A stretch of 64,000 bases of DNA from Amycolatopsis acidicola (lineage in GTDB: Bacteria > Actinomycetota > Actinomycetes > Mycobacteriales > Pseudonocardiaceae), in assembly GCF_007713735.2 (NCBI RefSeq), contig NZ_VMNW02000007.1:62001-126000 (forward strand), written 5' to 3'. This document shows, in pieces, positions 25,722 through 35,661 of the stretch. The notes beneath the pieces were generated by a model. It ran no database searches. It was not told the DNA's origin and saw only the letters and a list, made by a program, of their open reading frames with translations. A program made the position numbers and the translations under genes. Each line of letters starts with the position of its first letter. The stretch's first letter is position 1.

Positions 25722-26726
25722 TCAAACGGATGCCGGCGCGTCGGTGGAATGTCCCGGGAACACGGGCTGCGCCGGGTCGAGGTGGTGCGCCGCGTTGTTC
25801 ACCGCCGTCGCGGCCTCGCCGAAACCGACCGCGATGAGCCGCACCTTGCCCGGGTAGTCGGTGATGTCGCCCGCGGCGAAGATCCCGGGCACCGTGGTGC
25901 GCATCGCCGGGTCGACCACGATGTGCCTGCGGCCGGTGACCTCGATCCCCCACTCCAGCAGCGGGCCCAGGTTCGCCGTGAACCCGAGCGCGGCGATGAT
26001 CTTCTGGCACGGCAGGGTTTTCACCGCGCCGCCGGTGGTGCTGACCTCGACGCCGTCGATGGCCCCGGTCCCGTGCACCGCGCTGATCTGGGCGTTGGTG
26101 ATGATCTCCACGTCCGACGCCTGGACCGCCGAAACGGTGGCCGGATGGGCGCGGAAGGTGTCTCGGCGGTGCACCAAGGTCACGGAGTTGGCGACCGGGT
26201 GCAGCGCGTGCGCCCAGTCGAACGCGCTGTCACCCCCGCCCGCGATGACCACGTCCGCCCCGGCGTAGTCCTCCAGCCGCCGCACGAAATACGCCAGCCC
26301 CTCGCCCTCGAACACCCGCGCCGCCGGCAGCGGCCGCGGCGTGAAGTTCCCGATGCCACCGGTGATCAGCACCGCGCCTGCCCGGACCGTCACGCCCTCG
26401 CGGCTGGTCACCACGAACTCCTCCCGGCCATCCGGCCCGGGCACTCGTTCGAGCGCGTCCGCGCGGTGGCCCAGCAGGTACTCCGGGCCGAACGGCTCCG
26501 CCTGGGCCAGCAGCCGTTCGACGAGCTCCCGGCCGCGCACGGCCGGGAACCCCGCGATGTCGAAGATCTCCTTCTCCGGGTACAGGGCGTTGACCTGCCC
26601 GCCCGGTTCCGACAGCGAATCCATCACCGCCACGGACAGGCCGCGGAACCCCGCGTAGTAGGCGGCGAACAGCCCGGCCGGGCCTGCCCCGACGATCAGC
26701 AGATCGACGGTCTTCGCAGTAGTCAT
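25722..26726 (-). CDS. Ferredoxin-NADP+ reductase, thioredoxin reductase-like
   Basis: A 334-residue two-domain flavoprotein. The FAD-binding LLIVGAGPAGLFAAYYAGFRG is at residues 9-29, the NADPH-binding DVVIAGGGDSAFDWA near 160, and the second FAD motif GIFAAGDITDYPGK near 287. The redox-active CxxC of thioredoxin reductase is absent, which is the mark of the YumC-like FNR group. It sits between boxB (10-nt gap) and the ferredoxin gene. With that ferredoxin it should deliver NADPH electrons to BoxB. It is not homologous in layout to the classical single-chain BoxA. Confidence 0.88.
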   Translation of the reverse strand: MTTAKTVDLLIVGAGPAGLFAAYYAGFRGLSVAVMDSLSEPGGQVNALYPEKEIFDIAGFPAVRGRELVERLLAQAEPFGPEYLLGHRADALERVPGPDGREEFVVTSREGVTVRAGAVLITGGIGNFTPRPLPAARVFEGEGLAYFVRRLEDYAGADVVIAGGGDSAFDWAHALHPVANSVTLVHRRDTFRAHPATVSAVQASDVEIITNAQISAVHGTGAIDGVEVSTTGGAVKTLPCQKIIAALGFTANLGPLLEWGIEVTGRRHIVVDPAMRTTVPGIFAAGDITDYPGKVRLIAVGFGEAATAVNNAAHHLDPAQPVFPGHSTDAPASV

Positions 26727-26736
26727 CGCGGCCGCC

Positions 26737-28158
26737 TCACGGGAGGTAGACGTACTCGTAGTCGAAGGGCTTGCCGTTGATGCCCTGGCGCGGCGGCGCG
26801 ACCCAGCTGGCGATCCTGCCGCGCTCGTACACCGGGTACATCAGCGACCGCACGAACGTGAAGTCCTCGCTGGTGGGCAGCCACTTCGCGCGGCACTGCT
26901 CCCAGGTCGCGGCGTCCAGCACAGTCCCTTGTGGACTGATGTGGAAGTCCGAGTACACCCCGACCTCGCGGTTGAACCCCACATGCGGCAGCGACAGCCG
27001 GAAGTCGATCCCCGCGTCGGAGAGGATCTTGTTCCAGCGGTTGAGGCCGTTCTGGCAGTCCGCGCTGTATTCACCGCGCAGATCCAGGTTCAGCAGCAGC
27101 AGCGCGGACAGCTCCTCCTGGGTCCAGATGCCGTCGGCACCGGGCTTGTCCAGGAACATCGCGTCCTCGGTCAGCTTGTGGTCGTCGGTGCGCCGTTCCT
27201 CCTGCCAGCGCCCCTTGAGCCCGGCGGTGAAGTAGTTGGCGGCGTTGGTGGAGGTCTCGCTGCCGAACAGGTCCAGCGAGACGCTGTAGTGGAAGTTGAT
27301 GTAGCGCTGGATGATCTCGAGCGGGATCCCGCCGTGCGCCGCGATGTCCATCGTGTCGTGCTCGCGGATCAGGTCGGCGGAACGCTGCACCACCCGATCG
27401 ACACCGGTCGTGCCGACGAACATGTGGTGCGCTTCTTCCTTGAGCATGAACTCACACGTGCGGGAGAGCGGGTCGAACGCCGACTCCTTCAGCGTGCCCA
27501 GCTGGTACTTCCCGTCGCGGTCGGTGAAGTAGGTGAACATGTAGAACGCCAGCCAGTCCGCGGTCTCCTCGTTGAACGCGCCGAGGATGCGGGGCGAGTC
27601 CGGGCTGCCCGAGTTGCGGAACAGCAGGGCTTCCGCCTCTTCACGCCCTTCGCGGCCGAAGTAGGCGTGCAGCAGGTACACCATCGCCCACAGGTGCCGG
27701 CCCTCTTCGACATTGACCTGGAACAGGTTGCGCAGGTCATACAGCGACGGGGCGGTCAGGCCGAGCAACCGTTGCTGCTCCACCGAAGCCGGCTCGGTGT
27801 CGCCCTGCACCACGATCAGCCGCTGCAGATCCGCCCGGTACTCCCCCGGCACCTGCTGCCACGCCGGCGCGCCCCGGTTCTCCCCGAACGCGATCCGCCG
27901 GTCCTGCCGCGGCTCGGACAGGAAGATGCCCCACCGGTACTGCTCCAGGGCGACGTGGTCGAAATGCGCCCAGCCCTCCCGGCCGACGCTCACCGCCGTG
28001 CGCAGGTACACACCCTGGTTCTCCAGGGCGGGCCCCATCTCACCCCACCAGTTCAGGAACTTCGGCTGCCAGCCCTCCAAGGCCCGCTGCAGCCGCCGGT
28101 CCGAGGACAGGTCGACGTTGTTGGGGATCTTGTCCTCGTAGTTGATGGATGTCGTCAC
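26737..28158 (-). CDS. boxB: Benzoyl-CoA 2,3-epoxidase, oxygenase subunit BoxB
   Basis: A 473-residue class I diiron protein that adds one oxygen to benzoyl-CoA to form 2,3-epoxybenzoyl-CoA. Diiron ligand motifs are visible as NVEEGRHLWA near residues 149-158, FNEETADWLAFY near 195-206 and LKEEAHHMFVG near 239-249, giving the two ExxH sites. The length matches characterised BoxB proteins (about 470-475). It is followed after 3 nt by... on the transcribed strand it follows boxC, and the FNR and ferredoxin genes come next. The set boxC-boxB-FNR-Fd-boxD makes the identification firm. Confidence 0.93.
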   Translation of the reverse strand: MTTSINYEDKIPNNVDLSSDRRLQRALEGWQPKFLNWWGEMGPALENQGVYLRTAVSVGREGWAHFDHVALEQYRWGIFLSEPRQDRRIAFGENRGAPAWQQVPGEYRADLQRLIVVQGDTEPASVEQQRLLGLTAPSLYDLRNLFQVNVEEGRHLWAMVYLLHAYFGREGREEAEALLFRNSGSPDSPRILGAFNEETADWLAFYMFTYFTDRDGKYQLGTLKESAFDPLSRTCEFMLKEEAHHMFVGTTGVDRVVQRSADLIREHDTMDIAAHGGIPLEIIQRYINFHYSVSLDLFGSETSTNAANYFTAGLKGRWQEERRTDDHKLTEDAMFLDKPGADGIWTQEELSALLLLNLDLRGEYSADCQNGLNRWNKILSDAGIDFRLSLPHVGFNREVGVYSDFHISPQGTVLDAATWEQCRAKWLPTSEDFTFVRSLMYPVYERGRIASWVAPPRQGINGKPFDYEYVYLP

Positions 28159-28161
28159 GGC

Positions 28162-29865
<1,704 letters not shown>

Positions 29866-29886
29866 GGGCCCTCCTTCGTTACCGAC

Positions 29887-29914
29887 AATCTACAAGTTTT
29901 ATTTGGATCGTCAA
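29887..29914 (-). promoter_or_regulatory. Promoter of the box operon with flanking inverted repeat
   Basis: On the minus strand: TTGACG (29914-29909), a 16-bp spacer, TAGATT (29892-29887), then AAGGAGGG and the boxC ATG. The promoter is bracketed by CTAC (29924-29921 on the minus strand) and GTAG (29893-29890), inside an unusually AT-rich stretch. This is a plausible operator for the divergent PaaX-like regulator, though the arms are short. Confidence 0.6.
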
Positions 29915-30177
29915 TATTTAGTAGAATGTTAGCGTTGGAGACGCAACCCACACAAGACGTGTCCTCGCCGAGCGCGTGCTCGCCAGGCATGACGAAACGG
30001 AGGTATCGGCGAGGTGTTCGGTCCATAACGGACAGAGGAGCGACACCCCCGGCACGGCGCAGGCGTCGCGCGTGCCGCGCCGACCGCGTTCGCGCCGGGT
30101 TCCCCACCGCGGGCGTGTGCGCCGGGCAGGAACGGGACGATTTCCCCAGCCCAGGGAGACCCGCGGACGGTGGACTG

Positions 30178-30340
30178 CGCCATCACGCCGGAGGACGTGA
30201 CCCAGCTCCAGCACACGTCCGGGACGACGGCCTCGCGGTCATTGACCACACCGCGTTCGTGCCGCACCAGGGTTTCGAGGAAGAAACACTCCGCTTCGGC
30301 GCCGTCCGCGCATCGAGCGCCGAACGGTGGCCCCCTGAGG
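30178..30340 (+). pseudogene. Possible decayed AMP-binding ligase fragment in a 559-bp gap
   Basis: The gap 29866-30424 has the box promoter at its left end and no intact gene. At 30181-30230 one frame reads ITPEDVTQLQHTSGTT, which looks like the adenylate-forming-enzyme segment before the phosphate loop; right after it a second frame reads AVIDHTAFVPHQGF, resembling the helix that follows the loop. The Pro-Lys-Gly of the loop is missing and a frameshift separates the halves. It may be a remnant of an acyl-CoA ligase, interesting because no intact ligase accompanies the box genes. The match is short and could be chance. Confidence 0.3.
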
Positions 30341-30424
30341 CAGCGCCTCCGCCACGCCGCCGGGCCACCTCGGCGCACGTCACCATGACGGTAATGTTGT
30401 CCAGGACCGAGGTGGTGATAAGTG

Positions 30425-31282
30425 ATGGCAGAGGGCGGGAACAGGCCCCGCGTGTCCCGGCGGCGCGAGGTTTCGCATGCGAGTGCGAGGTCGCTGCTGG
30501 TGACGATGCTCGGCGAGTTCGTGCTGCCGCGCGGCGAACCGGTCTGGACCTCGACCTTCGTGCACATGCTGGCGCGCTTCGGGATCGAGGAGAAGGCCGC
30601 GCGCCAGGCCCTGACCCGCGCCGCCAGTGAAGGGTGGATCGTGTCGGAGCGGGCCGGGCGGCGGGTGCGCTGGCAGCTGACCGCTCCCGGGCGCAGGCTC
30701 CTGACCGAAGGGGCGGAACGGATCTACGGCTTCGGCCGGGCGCAGCAGGACTGGGACCGGCGGTGGCTGATCCTGCTCGTGTCCATCCCGGACTCCCAGC
30801 GCGATCTCCGGCACCGCGTGAAGAGCCAGCTGTCCTGGGCGGGTTTCGGCTCGCCGACGCCCGGGGTGTGGGTCAGCCCGGACACCACGCCGCCGCCGGA
30901 GGCGGAAAAGATCATCGCCGAGCTCAAGGACGGCGGGCAGGCGATGTCGTTCGTCGCGGCGCACGGTGACGTCAGCGACGAGGTGGACATGGTCGCGAAA
31001 GCGTGGGATCTCACCGGGCTCGAGGCGAACTACGAGGCGTTCATCGACGAGTTCACCGGCCTGAAGCCCCGCGCCGGCGACGCCACCTTCGACGCGCTCG
31101 TCCGGCTCGTGCACGAATGGCGCCGGTTCCCGTTCCTCGACCCCGGGCTGCCGCGCGACCTGCTGCCCGCCCGCTGGAGCGGCGAGCAGGCGGCCAGGCT
31201 TTTCCACAAGCAGTACGACCAGTGGCGCGAACGTGCCGTGCGCTACTGGGAAACCGTCGCGGACGCCGAGGAAGCCGCCTGA
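30425..31282 (+). CDS. PaaX-family transcriptional regulator
   Basis: A 285-residue PaaX-like regulator. The N-terminal winged helix covers about residues 15-90 (SARSLLVTMLGEFVLPRG, EEKAARQALTRAASEGWI), a central domain holds DWDRRWLILLVSIPDSQ and LSWAGFGSPTPGVWVSP, and the C-terminal helical domain contains FPFLDPGLPRDLLP. ATG 30425 is preceded by an in-frame GTG. It is divergent from the box operon, so it is the likely benzoyl-CoA-responsive repressor of box genes, by analogy with PaaX sensing phenylacetyl-CoA. It is a paralogue of the regulator at 22042, which borders the other end of the same operon. Confidence 0.87.
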   Translation: MAEGGNRPRVSRRREVSHASARSLLVTMLGEFVLPRGEPVWTSTFVHMLARFGIEEKAARQALTRAASEGWIVSERAGRRVRWQLTAPGRRLLTEGAERIYGFGRAQQDWDRRWLILLVSIPDSQRDLRHRVKSQLSWAGFGSPTPGVWVSPDTTPPPEAEKIIAELKDGGQAMSFVAAHGDVSDEVDMVAKAWDLTGLEANYEAFIDEFTGLKPRAGDATFDALVRLVHEWRRFPFLDPGLPRDLLPARWSGEQAARLFHKQYDQWRERAVRYWETVADAEEAA

Positions 31283-31291
31283 CGCCGGCGT

Positions 31292-32044
31292 TCACATGTC
31301 ACGTCCCCCGGTGACCTCCAGCACCGCCCCGGTCACGAACGACGACATGTCGCAGGCCAGGAACAGCACCGCGTTCGCCAGTTCGTGCGGCTCCCCGGCG
31401 CGGCCCAGCGGGGTGTCCTGGATCCGCGCCTGCCATGCCCCCTCCGCCATCGCCCTGGCGCCGGGCGTACCGAACAGGCCAGGCTGCACCGTGTTCACCC
31501 GGACGCCGAACGGCGCCCACTCCTTCGCGGCCGTCTTCGTCAGCCCGACGATGGCCGCCTTCGCCGCGGCGTAGTGCCCCTGCGCGATCCCTCCGGTCTT
31601 GGCGACGATCGACGAGATGTTCACGATCGTGCCGCTCCCCTGCCCGCGCATGGCTTTCGAGGCTTCCCGCATCATCAGCCACGATCCCTTGAGGTGGACG
31701 TCGAGCACCTCGTCCCAGACCTCGACGGTCATCTTCCGCAGGGTCGACGGTTTGATCACGCTCGCGTTGTTCACGAGGACGTCCACCGAGCCGTACGCGT
31801 CCTGGCACGCCCGCACGAGGTGCTCCGCGCTCGCCGGGTCGCGGACGTCGGCCTCGACGCACATCGCGGTGCCGCCACGATCCTCGATCCGTGCCGCGAC
31901 GCTCGCGGCGGCCACGGCGTTGAGATCCGCGACCGCGACGCGCGCCCCATGCCCGGCGAACACCTCGGCGATCGCCTGCCCGAGGCCCTGTCCCGCGCCG
32001 GTGACGATGACACTGCGCTGGTCGAGCAGTTTCGCGCTGATCAT
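31292..32044 (-). CDS. Short-chain dehydrogenase/reductase
   Basis: A 250-residue classical SDR. The cofactor motif VIVTGAGQGLGQAIAE is at residues 11-26, DLN near 38 suggests NAD, DVLVNNAS is near 89, Ser lies in VNISSIVAKTGG and the active-site YAAAK near residue 152. The ATG at 32044 overlaps the ligase stop (ATGA), and a longer frame into the ligase gene was rejected. It is the last gene of the long minus-strand operon that runs from the IpdA-like gene. An IpdF-like or beta-hydroxyacyl-CoA dehydrogenase role is plausible but unproved. Confidence 0.86.
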   Translation of the reverse strand: MISAKLLDQRSVIVTGAGQGLGQAIAEVFAGHGARVAVADLNAVAAASVAARIEDRGGTAMCVEADVRDPASAEHLVRACQDAYGSVDVLVNNASVIKPSTLRKMTVEVWDEVLDVHLKGSWLMMREASKAMRGQGSGTIVNISSIVAKTGGIAQGHYAAAKAAIVGLTKTAAKEWAPFGVRVNTVQPGLFGTPGARAMAEGAWQARIQDTPLGRAGEPHELANAVLFLACDMSSFVTGAVLEVTGGRDM

Positions 32045-33678
32045 CCCGGTACCCCGGCGGTCGTGGTCTCGTCCCGGTCCACTCCCCCGGATCCGGTCCA
32101 TTCCCGGAGCAGCTGGGCCCGCAGCACCTTGCCCTGCGGGCTGGTCGGCAGCAGCTCGGACCGCAGCCACCAGCGCGTCGGCACCTGGAACCGCGCGAGT
32201 TCGCCGGTCACCTGGGCTCGCAGGTCCCCGGCCGTGGCCGTGGATCCCTTGCGCAGCACGACGACGGCGCCGACCTGTTCCCCGAGTTCCGCGTGGGGCA
32301 AGGGCAGCGCGGCCGCCTCGACCACGTCCGGCAAGGTCGTCAAGGCTTCCTCGACCCGGGCGCAGGCGATGTTCTCGCCGCCCCGGATGATGATTTCCTT
32401 GCTGCGCCCCGACAAGTACAGATAGCCGTCCTCGTCGACCCAGCCGCGGTCACCGGTGTGCAGCCAGCCGTCCTCGTCGACCGGCGAAGGCGCCTCGGGC
32501 AGGAACCCGCTCATCAGGCCGGGACTGCGCGCCAGGATCTCACCGGCACCTTGCTCGTCCGGATCGACGATCCTGATCCGCGCCACCGGCAGCAGTTTCC
32601 CGACCGCGCCGGGCCGCTCCCGCAGTTCCTTCGCCGAACCCATCGCGAGCAGCCCGCCGGTTTCGGTCATGCCGTAGAGCGAACCCGCCCCGCCGCCCTT
32701 GAGGTTCGGGAAGGCACGCCGGACCCGCTCGGTGAACCCCGGCGGGGACGCGGAGCCACCGAGTCCGATCGAGCGGAGGCTGGAGACGTCATGGCGCGCG
32801 AAATCCTCGTGTTCCATCAGGCGCACCACCATGGCGGGTACCGCGCCCCAGGTCCGCACCCGCTCCTGCTCGATCAGGCGCAGCACCTCCGCCGGGGAGA
32901 ACCGGCCCGCCTGATAGACCAGCCGCCCGCCGGTCAGCAACGGGCTCATCAGCACCTGCACCCCGGCGAGGTGGAACAGCGGGACGGTCATCAGGCTGAC
33001 CGAACCGGGATGATCGCCGGGCAGTTCGGGCGGCAGGCGTTTCGCCGTGCCGAGCAGGTTCTGCATGTTGTTGACCACGGACCGCTGGGACAGCACGGTG
33101 CCCTTGGGCGTGCCCGTGCTGCCCGCCGTGAACAGGACCAGGGCCGGATCGTCCTCGGCGACCTCGGGCAGTGCGAAGGGCCCGGGGTCCACGCCGTCGA
33201 GTAACGGCGTGACCCCGGTGATGTCGGCCGAACCGACGCCTTCCGGCACCCTGTCCGCGGCCTCGTCGTCGACGATCACCAGCCGGGGCGCGATGCCCTC
33301 GATGAGGCCGCCCGCCTCGGACACGCTCCACCAGGCGTTGCCGAGCACCACGACCGCGCCGAGCAGATGGCCGGCCCAGTACGTGATGCCGAGCTCGAGC
33401 CTGTTGCGGCACAACAACATCACCCGGTCGCCGCGCTCGACCCCGTGGTCACGCAACCACAGCGCGGTCCGGATGACGGCCTGTTCGTGCTGGGCGAAGG
33501 TCAGCCGGTGCCCGTCCTGCACCAGGTGCACGCGGTCCGGCCAGCGACGGCCGTCGAGCAGCAGCTCGGCGACCGAACGCCGCCGGTCCCGGTACACCGG
33601 CGAGGGCCGCCCTTGGACGTCCTCGGTGACCACCTCACGGCCCCAGGCGGGGCCGGTCCGTTCCGGTTCACTCAGCAT
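32041..33678 (-). CDS. AMP-forming acyl-CoA ligase
   Basis: A 545-residue ANL ligase. The phosphate loop is LFTAGSTGTPKGTVLS near residues 185-200 (Ala-Gly in place of the usual Ser-Gly/Ser-Ser), YGMTETGG is near 330, the hinge-region GRSKEIIIRGGENIA near 430, and the C-terminal catalytic Lys is in SPQGKVLR near residue 523. ATG 33678 overlaps the crotonase stop region by 11 nt. It is a paralogue of the ligase at 1-1333. In its operon it would activate the cyclic acid that the following CoA transferases, crotonase and IpdAB-like proteins act upon. It may also provide the benzoate-CoA ligase missing from the box cluster; that is only a possibility. Confidence 0.88.
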   Translation of the reverse strand: MLSEPERTGPAWGREVVTEDVQGRPSPVYRDRRRSVAELLLDGRRWPDRVHLVQDGHRLTFAQHEQAVIRTALWLRDHGVERGDRVMLLCRNRLELGITYWAGHLLGAVVVLGNAWWSVSEAGGLIEGIAPRLVIVDDEAADRVPEGVGSADITGVTPLLDGVDPGPFALPEVAEDDPALVLFTAGSTGTPKGTVLSQRSVVNNMQNLLGTAKRLPPELPGDHPGSVSLMTVPLFHLAGVQVLMSPLLTGGRLVYQAGRFSPAEVLRLIEQERVRTWGAVPAMVVRLMEHEDFARHDVSSLRSIGLGGSASPPGFTERVRRAFPNLKGGGAGSLYGMTETGGLLAMGSAKELRERPGAVGKLLPVARIRIVDPDEQGAGEILARSPGLMSGFLPEAPSPVDEDGWLHTGDRGWVDEDGYLYLSGRSKEIIIRGGENIACARVEEALTTLPDVVEAAALPLPHAELGEQVGAVVVLRKGSTATAGDLRAQVTGELARFQVPTRWWLRSELLPTSPQGKVLRAQLLREWTGSGGVDRDETTTAGVPG

Positions 33679-34549
33679 GGGCCGCACCCGCTTCTTCCCG
33701 GAACCGCGCGTCACGCTGCTGGTAGGCGGCTTTGGTGCCCTGCTCGCGACGGGTGCGGAAGAAGTTGAACTCGTCCTTCTCCAGCGACATGTTGGTGCCC
33801 AGGGTGTGCCCGACGAAACCGCGCTGGAACTGCTGGGTCGCGCCGAGGGAGTCGAGCGCCATCTGGTGGATCGCCTTGCCGGTGACGAGCGCGTCCTTCG
33901 GGTTCCGCGCCACCCGGAGCGCCCAGTCCTCGGTGGTCTTCTCCAGCTCCTCCTCGGGCACGGAAATGTTGGCCAGTCCCAGTTCCACGGCCTCGGGCCC
34001 GGCGAACTCCGAGCCGAACAGCAGCATCTCGCGGACCTTCTTCGGGCCGTACTGCAGCAGCAGGGTGTTGAGGTGCCAGGTGTTCCCGGCGAACCCGAGA
34101 CGCTGTTCGGCGTGGCTGAACTTCACGGTGTCCGCGCAGACCACGAGGTCCACCAGTTCGGCGAGGTACATGCCGAAGCCGACGCACGAGCCCTGCACCT
34201 GCGCGATCACGGGCTTCGCCGCGTACTGGAAGGCCATGTAGCCCTCGGCGAGCCGCCGGTCGATCTTCAGCCGGGTGCGCTGGTTCATCCGGACGTGCCT
34301 GCCGTCGGCGTCGCGTTTGTTCAGCCCGTAGACCTCGACGACGTCGTCGAAGTCGTGTCCGACGCAGAAGGACTTTCCGCGGCCTTTCAGGATGATGACC
34401 TTGATGTCGTCGTCGTCCTCGAGCTCGTGCAGCCGCTCGACGAGGAAGTCCGCGTCGTCGAAGGTCAGCGCGTTGCGCTTGTCCGGGCGGTTGAGCACCA
34501 GCCGCCCGATCGCGCCGTCTTTTTCCACCAGTACGGGTTCGTCTGCCAT
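33668..34549 (-). CDS. Enoyl-CoA hydratase/isomerase family protein
   Basis: A 293-residue crotonase. NRPDKRNALTFDDADFL, KSFCVGHDFDDVVEVYG and QVQGSCVGFGMYLAELVDLVV are the CoA-binding and oxyanion segments; HAEQRLGFAGNTWH follows. I chose ATG 34549 because GAGG stands six bases upstream; a GTG at 34561 overlapping the previous stop as GTGA is the alternative. The C-terminal RTRREQGTKAAYQQRDARF is unlike the short tails of typical hydratases and resembles 2-ketocyclohexanecarboxyl-CoA hydrolase/naphthoyl-CoA synthase-type tails only loosely. It acts on a CoA ester in the Region C pathway; the exact reaction is not clear. Confidence 0.83.
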   Translation of the reverse strand: MADEPVLVEKDGAIGRLVLNRPDKRNALTFDDADFLVERLHELEDDDDIKVIILKGRGKSFCVGHDFDDVVEVYGLNKRDADGRHVRMNQRTRLKIDRRLAEGYMAFQYAAKPVIAQVQGSCVGFGMYLAELVDLVVCADTVKFSHAEQRLGFAGNTWHLNTLLLQYGPKKVREMLLFGSEFAGPEAVELGLANISVPEEELEKTTEDWALRVARNPKDALVTGKAIHQMALDSLGATQQFQRGFVGHTLGTNMSLEKDEFNFFRTRREQGTKAAYQQRDARFREEAGAAHAE

Positions 34550-34557
34550 CGTCGGCC

Positions 34558-35661
34558 TCACTTGCTGATCGGGTTACCGGAAAACGCTTGCGTGACACGG
34601 GTGTTCTGCTCGGCGAACACCCTGGATCCCGAGGCCCACGGCCTGCCGGGGATCCGCAGCACCCGGCCGTCCGTCGTGGTCAGGTGATCGAAGAAGTCGC
34701 GGTGCCGGCTCAGCTGCGGGTCGGCCAGCACCTCGTCGACGAGGCGCACGGGCGCGACCGGCACCGTGTACCGCTGCGCGAGTTCGAGCAGCTCGTCGCG
34801 GGTGTGGCTCATCAGCCACGGGCTGATCAGCTCATCGACCTCGTCGGGGTAGCTGATCGCGATCGCGTACAGGTCCCGGTAGCGCTCCTGCCGGGACCAG
34901 TCCGGCTGCCCCATCATCTCCAGCAGGCTGTCCCATTCCCGGGCGCTGCGGCAGATCATCGCCACATAGCCGTCCTTGCACGGGAAGAGCCCGAACGGGA
35001 ACCGGCCACCGGAACCCGGTGCACGCCTGCCGTCCCGGCGCAGCGGGATCCGGTAGTACGTCGCGACCGCCCCGTAGATCCGGACGTAGGAGGCGAGCAC
35101 CTCGGTGCCGGAGATCTCGGCCAGATGCCCTTCTCCCGTCTCGGCAGCCACGTTGAGCGCTGCCGCCGCGGCGGCGGCTCCATGCAGTCCTAATTGGAGC
35201 GAGCCGAGACCGTAGGGCAGCGAAAGCGGTTCGGCATCGGGCCTGCCCACCATGTACATCAGGCCGCTGAGCGCCTGCATCGCCAGTTCGCCCGCGTTCC
35301 CGTCGTCCGCCCAGCCGACCGCGGGCAGCCGCACGTAACACATCCGCGGCGCCCGTGCGTGCACCGTTTCCCAGTCGAGCCCGCGTTCCCGCAGCTCACT
35401 CGCGGGCAGGTCGGTCACGAACAACGACGCGTAGGGCAGAAGCTCCTGCACCACGATCGCGTCGCTCCCGTCCTGGTGGGTGACGACATCCTTGCCCGCG
35501 TCGAGGTAGAGCCGCGCGGCCGGGGACAGAGCGTCCCGTCGGCGTTCGTCCTCGACCGTGACGACATCGCCGCCCGCGTCCGCCATGAGTTTCGCGGCGA
35601 AGGCGGCCGCCCTGCTGCCGCCGACCTCGATCGTCAGCGTGCCGTCGACCATCGCGCCCAT
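34558..35661 (-). CDS. Class III CoA transferase-like subunit (Asp to Glu at active site)
   Basis: A 367-residue CaiB/BaiF-fold protein. The N-terminal part is short and atypical (TLTIEVGGSRAAAFAAKLMADAGG, VVTVEDERRR), while the middle LSGLMYMVGRPDAEPLSLPYG and the C-terminal RYTVPVAPVRLVDEVLADPQ are standard. Where family members have Asp four residues before a Gln (compare DILAQ at 2766), this protein has GELAMQALSG, a Glu. ATG 35661 overlaps the stop of the next CaiB gene as ATGA. The two adjacent genes look like the two subunits of a heteromeric transferase such as benzylsuccinate CoA transferase BbsEF. Confidence 0.8.
   Translation of the reverse strand: MGAMVDGTLTIEVGGSRAAAFAAKLMADAGGDVVTVEDERRRDALSPAARLYLDAGKDVVTHQDGSDAIVVQELLPYASLFVTDLPASELRERGLDWETVHARAPRMCYVRLPAVGWADDGNAGELAMQALSGLMYMVGRPDAEPLSLPYGLGSLQLGLHGAAAAAAALNVAAETGEGHLAEISGTEVLASYVRIYGAVATYYRIPLRRDGRRAPGSGGRFPFGLFPCKDGYVAMICRSAREWDSLLEMMGQPDWSRQERYRDLYAIAISYPDEVDELISPWLMSHTRDELLELAQRYTVPVAPVRLVDEVLADPQLSRHRDFFDHLTTTDGRVLRIPGRPWASGSRVFAEQNTRVTQAFSGNPISK

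Noticed and set aside
30422..31282. Region C as an orthologue of the cholesterol KstR2 regulon
   Set aside because: IpdA-, IpdB- and IpdC-like genes are suggestive, but no KstR2-like TetR gene, no FadA6-type thiolase and no KstR2 box was found, and the CaiB pair does not belong there.
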